Made by a program: the position numbers and the translations under genes
Notes under the pieces: generated by a model
Told to the model about the DNA's origin: nothing
Databases searched by the model: none
Seen by the model: only the letters and a program-made list of their open reading frames with translations
Source: Nocardia salmonicida NBRC 13393
Lineage (GTDB): Bacteria > Actinomycetota > Actinomycetes > Mycobacteriales > Mycobacteriaceae
Length of the DNA stretch: 64,000 nt
Direction: 5' to 3'
NCBI RefSeq assembly: GCF_001613085.1
Contig: NZ_BDBR01000023.1
Location: 1 to 64,000 of the forward strand
In this document: piece by piece, positions 61,871 to 64,000 of the stretch
Numbering within the stretch: the stretch's first letter is position 1
How the letters are laid out: every line of letters begins with the position of its first letter

Positions 61871-64000
61871 ATGGAGTCTGTCGAAAGCTGTGCCGGTAAT
61901 CGGGATCTGATTCCGCTTTCCTCCGCGCAAACTGGCATGTGGTTCGCGGACGGCGCGCATAGTGGACCGGCGACCAATATCGCCCAGTACGTGGAGATCG
62001 AGGGGCCCCTCGAAGTGGCCCTGTTCAACAGGGCAGTGCACGAGGCGTGCGAAGAGACCGAGTCGCTCATGGTGCGGGTGGTCGAGGTGGAAGGGCGTCC
62101 CTACCAGGTCGTCGACCGCGGCATCACGTTCAACGAACTCGTGCTCGATCTCGGCACGCACGGCGATCCGATGTCAGCGGCGCTGGAATGGATGCGCAAC
62201 GATTACACGCGACCGGTCGACCTCACCCAGCACCAACTCGCGATCACTCGACTGATCAGAATCAGTGACGACCTGCACCTGTGGTACGCGCGTGCGCACC
62301 ATCTCGTCATCGACGGGTACGGCGCGTTCAACGTGTTGAGCAGGGTCGCCGAGCACTACAACGCGATGTTGGAAGGCAGGCCGCCGGCGCGGCTGATGGC
62401 GGTTCCCCTGCGTGACATCGCCGCGGAGGAGCAGGCCTATCGGGCGGGTTCACGGTTCGAGGCCGATCGCCGGTACTGGCTGGACAAGGTCGTCGATCTG
62501 CCCGCGCCGACCGGGTTGTCCGGTCGTTCGGCGCGCGCGGGAACCGTGGACGAGGTTGCCGCACGCGAACTTCCGGCTGAGCTGTGGACGCTGCTCGATC
62601 GCCGCTCGGCCGAGCTCGACGCGTCGGCCGCACAGGTCGTCGTCGCGGCGTTCGCGGCCTTCTTCACGCGGATGACCGGTGCCGACGAAGTGGTGCTCTC
62701 TGTCCCGATGAGCGCCAGGGTCACCGTGAAGCTGCGCAATGCCGCGGCGATGCTGGCCAATATGGTGCCGATCCGCTTCGCGATCGACGACGCGACCACC
62801 GTGGCGCAGTTGGTCAAGGCCTCGATCGCCGAGCTGATCTCCGCGTTGCGTCATCAGCGTTACCGCTTCGAGGACCTGCGCCGCGAGTCGCCCGCGATCG
62901 ACAACTCCGCCAACACTTTCGGGCCCGTCCTCAACATCTTGTTCTTCGACTCCGAGATCCGCCTCGGCGACGCCGTCGGTCGCTACCACGCGCTCACTTC
63001 GGGCGCGCTCGAAGACCTTCAGATCAACCTCTACCGGACCGGGCCGAACGCACCGCTGCTCATCGAGCTGCACGGCAACGGCAATCTCTACAGCAAGCGC
63101 GATATCGACGCCCACGCCGATCGCTTCATCGAATTCCTGCGCCGCTTCATCGGGGCCGACTCCGACGAGCGTGTGGTGGAACTACCGTTGGTGTCGTCCG
63201 CGCAGGAGGACGCGATCGTCGACGAGTCGGCCGGTGTCGAGGGCATCGCCCCTGCTGAGACCTTGGTGGATTCGCTGGCGCGACAGGCTGATTCGACCCC
63301 GCTCGCGGAGGCGGTCACCGCCGACGGCGAGACGATCACCTATCGCGACCTCGATGAGCGTTCCACTCGGCTCGCCCGGCGTTTGATCGCCCGCGGCGCC
63401 GGTCCGGGTGCGCTGGTCGCCCTCGCCCTGCCGCGCGGTACCCGGCTGATCGTCGCGATGCTCGCGGTCCTGAAATCCGGTGCCGCGTATCTGCCCTTGG
63501 ACCTCGGTCATCCATCCGAACGACTGGAATACATTGTCGGTCAGGCGGATCCGACGGTTGTCATCGTCGAGGACTCCGCGCTGGCTGTGGGCGGCGATCG
63601 GCTGGTTCTCGAGCCCGGCGACGACCTCGACGGTGCCGCTGACCCGATCACCGATGAGGACCGCACCGCGCCACTGCGACCCGACGATGCCGCGTACGTC
63701 ATCTTCACCTCCGGGTCTACGGGTCGGCCCAAGGGCGTGGTGATCAGCCACCGTTCGGCTGTCACCTACCTGGCGAATGCGTGTGCCGCTCTGGATATTC
63801 GGGCCGACGACGTGTGGACTTGGCTGCATTCGGTGGCCTTCGACTACTCGATCTGGGAGGTCTTCGGACCGCTGGTCACCGGCGGTCGCGTGGTGGTCGT
63901 CGATACGCTGACAGCGCGCGCTCCTGATGAACTGGTGCGGCTGACCGCCCGTGAAGGCGTTACCGTGTTCAGCCAAACTCCCTCGGCGTTCTATCAATTC
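61871..64000 (+). CDS. Non-ribosomal peptide synthetase, N-terminal condensation and adenylation domains (cut by window end)
   Basis: 710 codons are visible from the ATG at 61871; the frame is open to the last base. Residues 13-440 form a condensation domain with LSSAQTGMWFADG at the start and HHLVIDGYG (His143, His144, Asp148) as the catalytic motif. Because it has HHxxxDG and not DxxxxDxxS, it is not a cyclisation domain. From about 465 an adenylation domain begins (ITYRDLDERSTRLARRL), with the ATP-binding FTSGSTGRPKG from residue 612 and FDYSIWEVFGPLVTGGRVV. A condensation domain at the very N-terminus, with no carrier before it, fits lipo-initiation or use of a donor from another protein. 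The amino acid selected cannot be read here. Confidence 0.93.
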   Translation, partial: MESVESCAGNRDLIPLSSAQTGMWFADGAHSGPATNIAQYVEIEGPLEVALFNRAVHEACEETESLMVRVVEVEGRPYQVVDRGITFNELVLDLGTHGDPMSAALEWMRNDYTRPVDLTQHQLAITRLIRISDDLHLWYARAHHLVIDGYGAFNVLSRVAEHYNAMLEGRPPARLMAVPLRDIAAEEQAYRAGSRFEADRRYWLDKVVDLPAPTGLSGRSARAGTVDEVAARELPAELWTLLDRRSAELDASAAQVVVAAFAAFFTRMTGADEVVLSVPMSARVTVKLRNAAAMLANMVPIRFAIDDATTVAQLVKASIAELISALRHQRYRFEDLRRESPAIDNSANTFGPVLNILFFDSEIRLGDAVGRYHALTSGALEDLQINLYRTGPNAPLLIELHGNGNLYSKRDIDAHADRFIEFLRRFIGADSDERVVELPLVSSAQEDAIVDESAGVEGIAPAETLVDSLARQADSTPLAEAVTADGETITYRDLDERSTRLARRLIARGAGPGALVALALPRGTRLIVAMLAVLKSGAAYLPLDLGHPSERLEYIVGQADPTVVIVEDSALAVGGDRLVLEPGDDLDGAADPITDEDRTAPLRPDDAAYVIFTSGSTGRPKGVVISHRSAVTYLANACAALDIRADDVWTWLHSVAFDYSIWEVFGPLVTGGRVVVVDTLTARAPDELVRLTAREGVTVFSQTPSAFYQF

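Noticed and set aside
61625..62161. 178-codon leftward frame overlapping the NRPS start
   Set aside because: It overlaps the condensation domain on the other strand and shows no conserved features.

Overview
The window is high-GC actinobacterial DNA, most likely from Nocardia or a close mycolic-acid-containing relative. This is an inference from gene content: an AlkB hydroxylase, a cutinase, a cyclase-type acyl-CoA reductase fusion, an MspA-type porin remnant, PapA/condensation-type acyltransferases, and a pgsA-gcvH-garA-ftsR-(Rv1829)-(Rv1830)-gcvP block that follows the Mycobacterium tuberculosis Rv1822-Rv1832 order. No rRNA, tRNA, insertion sequence or CRISPR array was recognised.

Layout. 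1-11 kb holds housekeeping and lipid/alkane genes: the end of a ferredoxin-NADP reductase (fprA), an Mrp-type ATPase, an IclR regulator, a flavin dehydrogenase, a small lipoprotein, a cutinase, a TetR regulator divergent from alkB, a basic unknown protein, an NmrA-like protein, and a two-domain acyl-CoA reductase. 11.2-23.6 kb is one leftward operon of ten genes, nearly all joined by 4-10 base overlaps. It encodes a Wzx/Wzy-type polysaccharide pathway: flippase, polymerase, a chain-length regulator with a decayed kinase domain, four glycosyltransferases, an aminotransferase, a double acetyltransferase and a Tat lipoprotein beta-helix. 23.8-37.5 kb adds glycosyltransferases, five HxxxD acyltransferases in two groups, and a DrrAB-type exporter. 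37.5-45.5 kb has a frameshifted MspA porin, a nucleotide-sugar cassette (cytidylyltransferase, epimerases, PIG-L deacetylase, two C-methyltransferase-family proteins) and the polyprenyl-phosphate sugar transferase that would start glycan assembly. Together 11.2-45.5 kb reads as a locus for an acylated, branched-sugar surface glycan or glycolipid. No characterised locus that I can name has this exact composition.

45.5-53.8 kb holds a TetR-controlled ABC drug exporter, an acyl-CoA oxidase, a PAP2 phosphatase, a NERD-domain membrane protein and a DUF2252 protein. 53.9-61.0 kb is the conserved pgsA-gcvH-garA-ftsR block. It ends with gcvP, which lies behind a clear tandem glycine riboswitch and is followed by a perfect 18-bp terminator hairpin. 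61.0-61.9 kb is a visibly AT-richer gap that leads into a non-ribosomal peptide synthetase (condensation, then adenylation), cut by the window end.

How the genes work together. The polysaccharide operon, the acyltransferase/exporter block and the sugar cassette complement one another: sugar activation and modification, initiation, elongation, acylation, flipping, polymerisation. The alkane hydroxylase and acyl-CoA reductase suggest hydrocarbon or wax-ester metabolism. The glycine block links glycine cleavage to control by GarA and by the riboswitch. All functions are inferred from sequence read by eye, without database searches.
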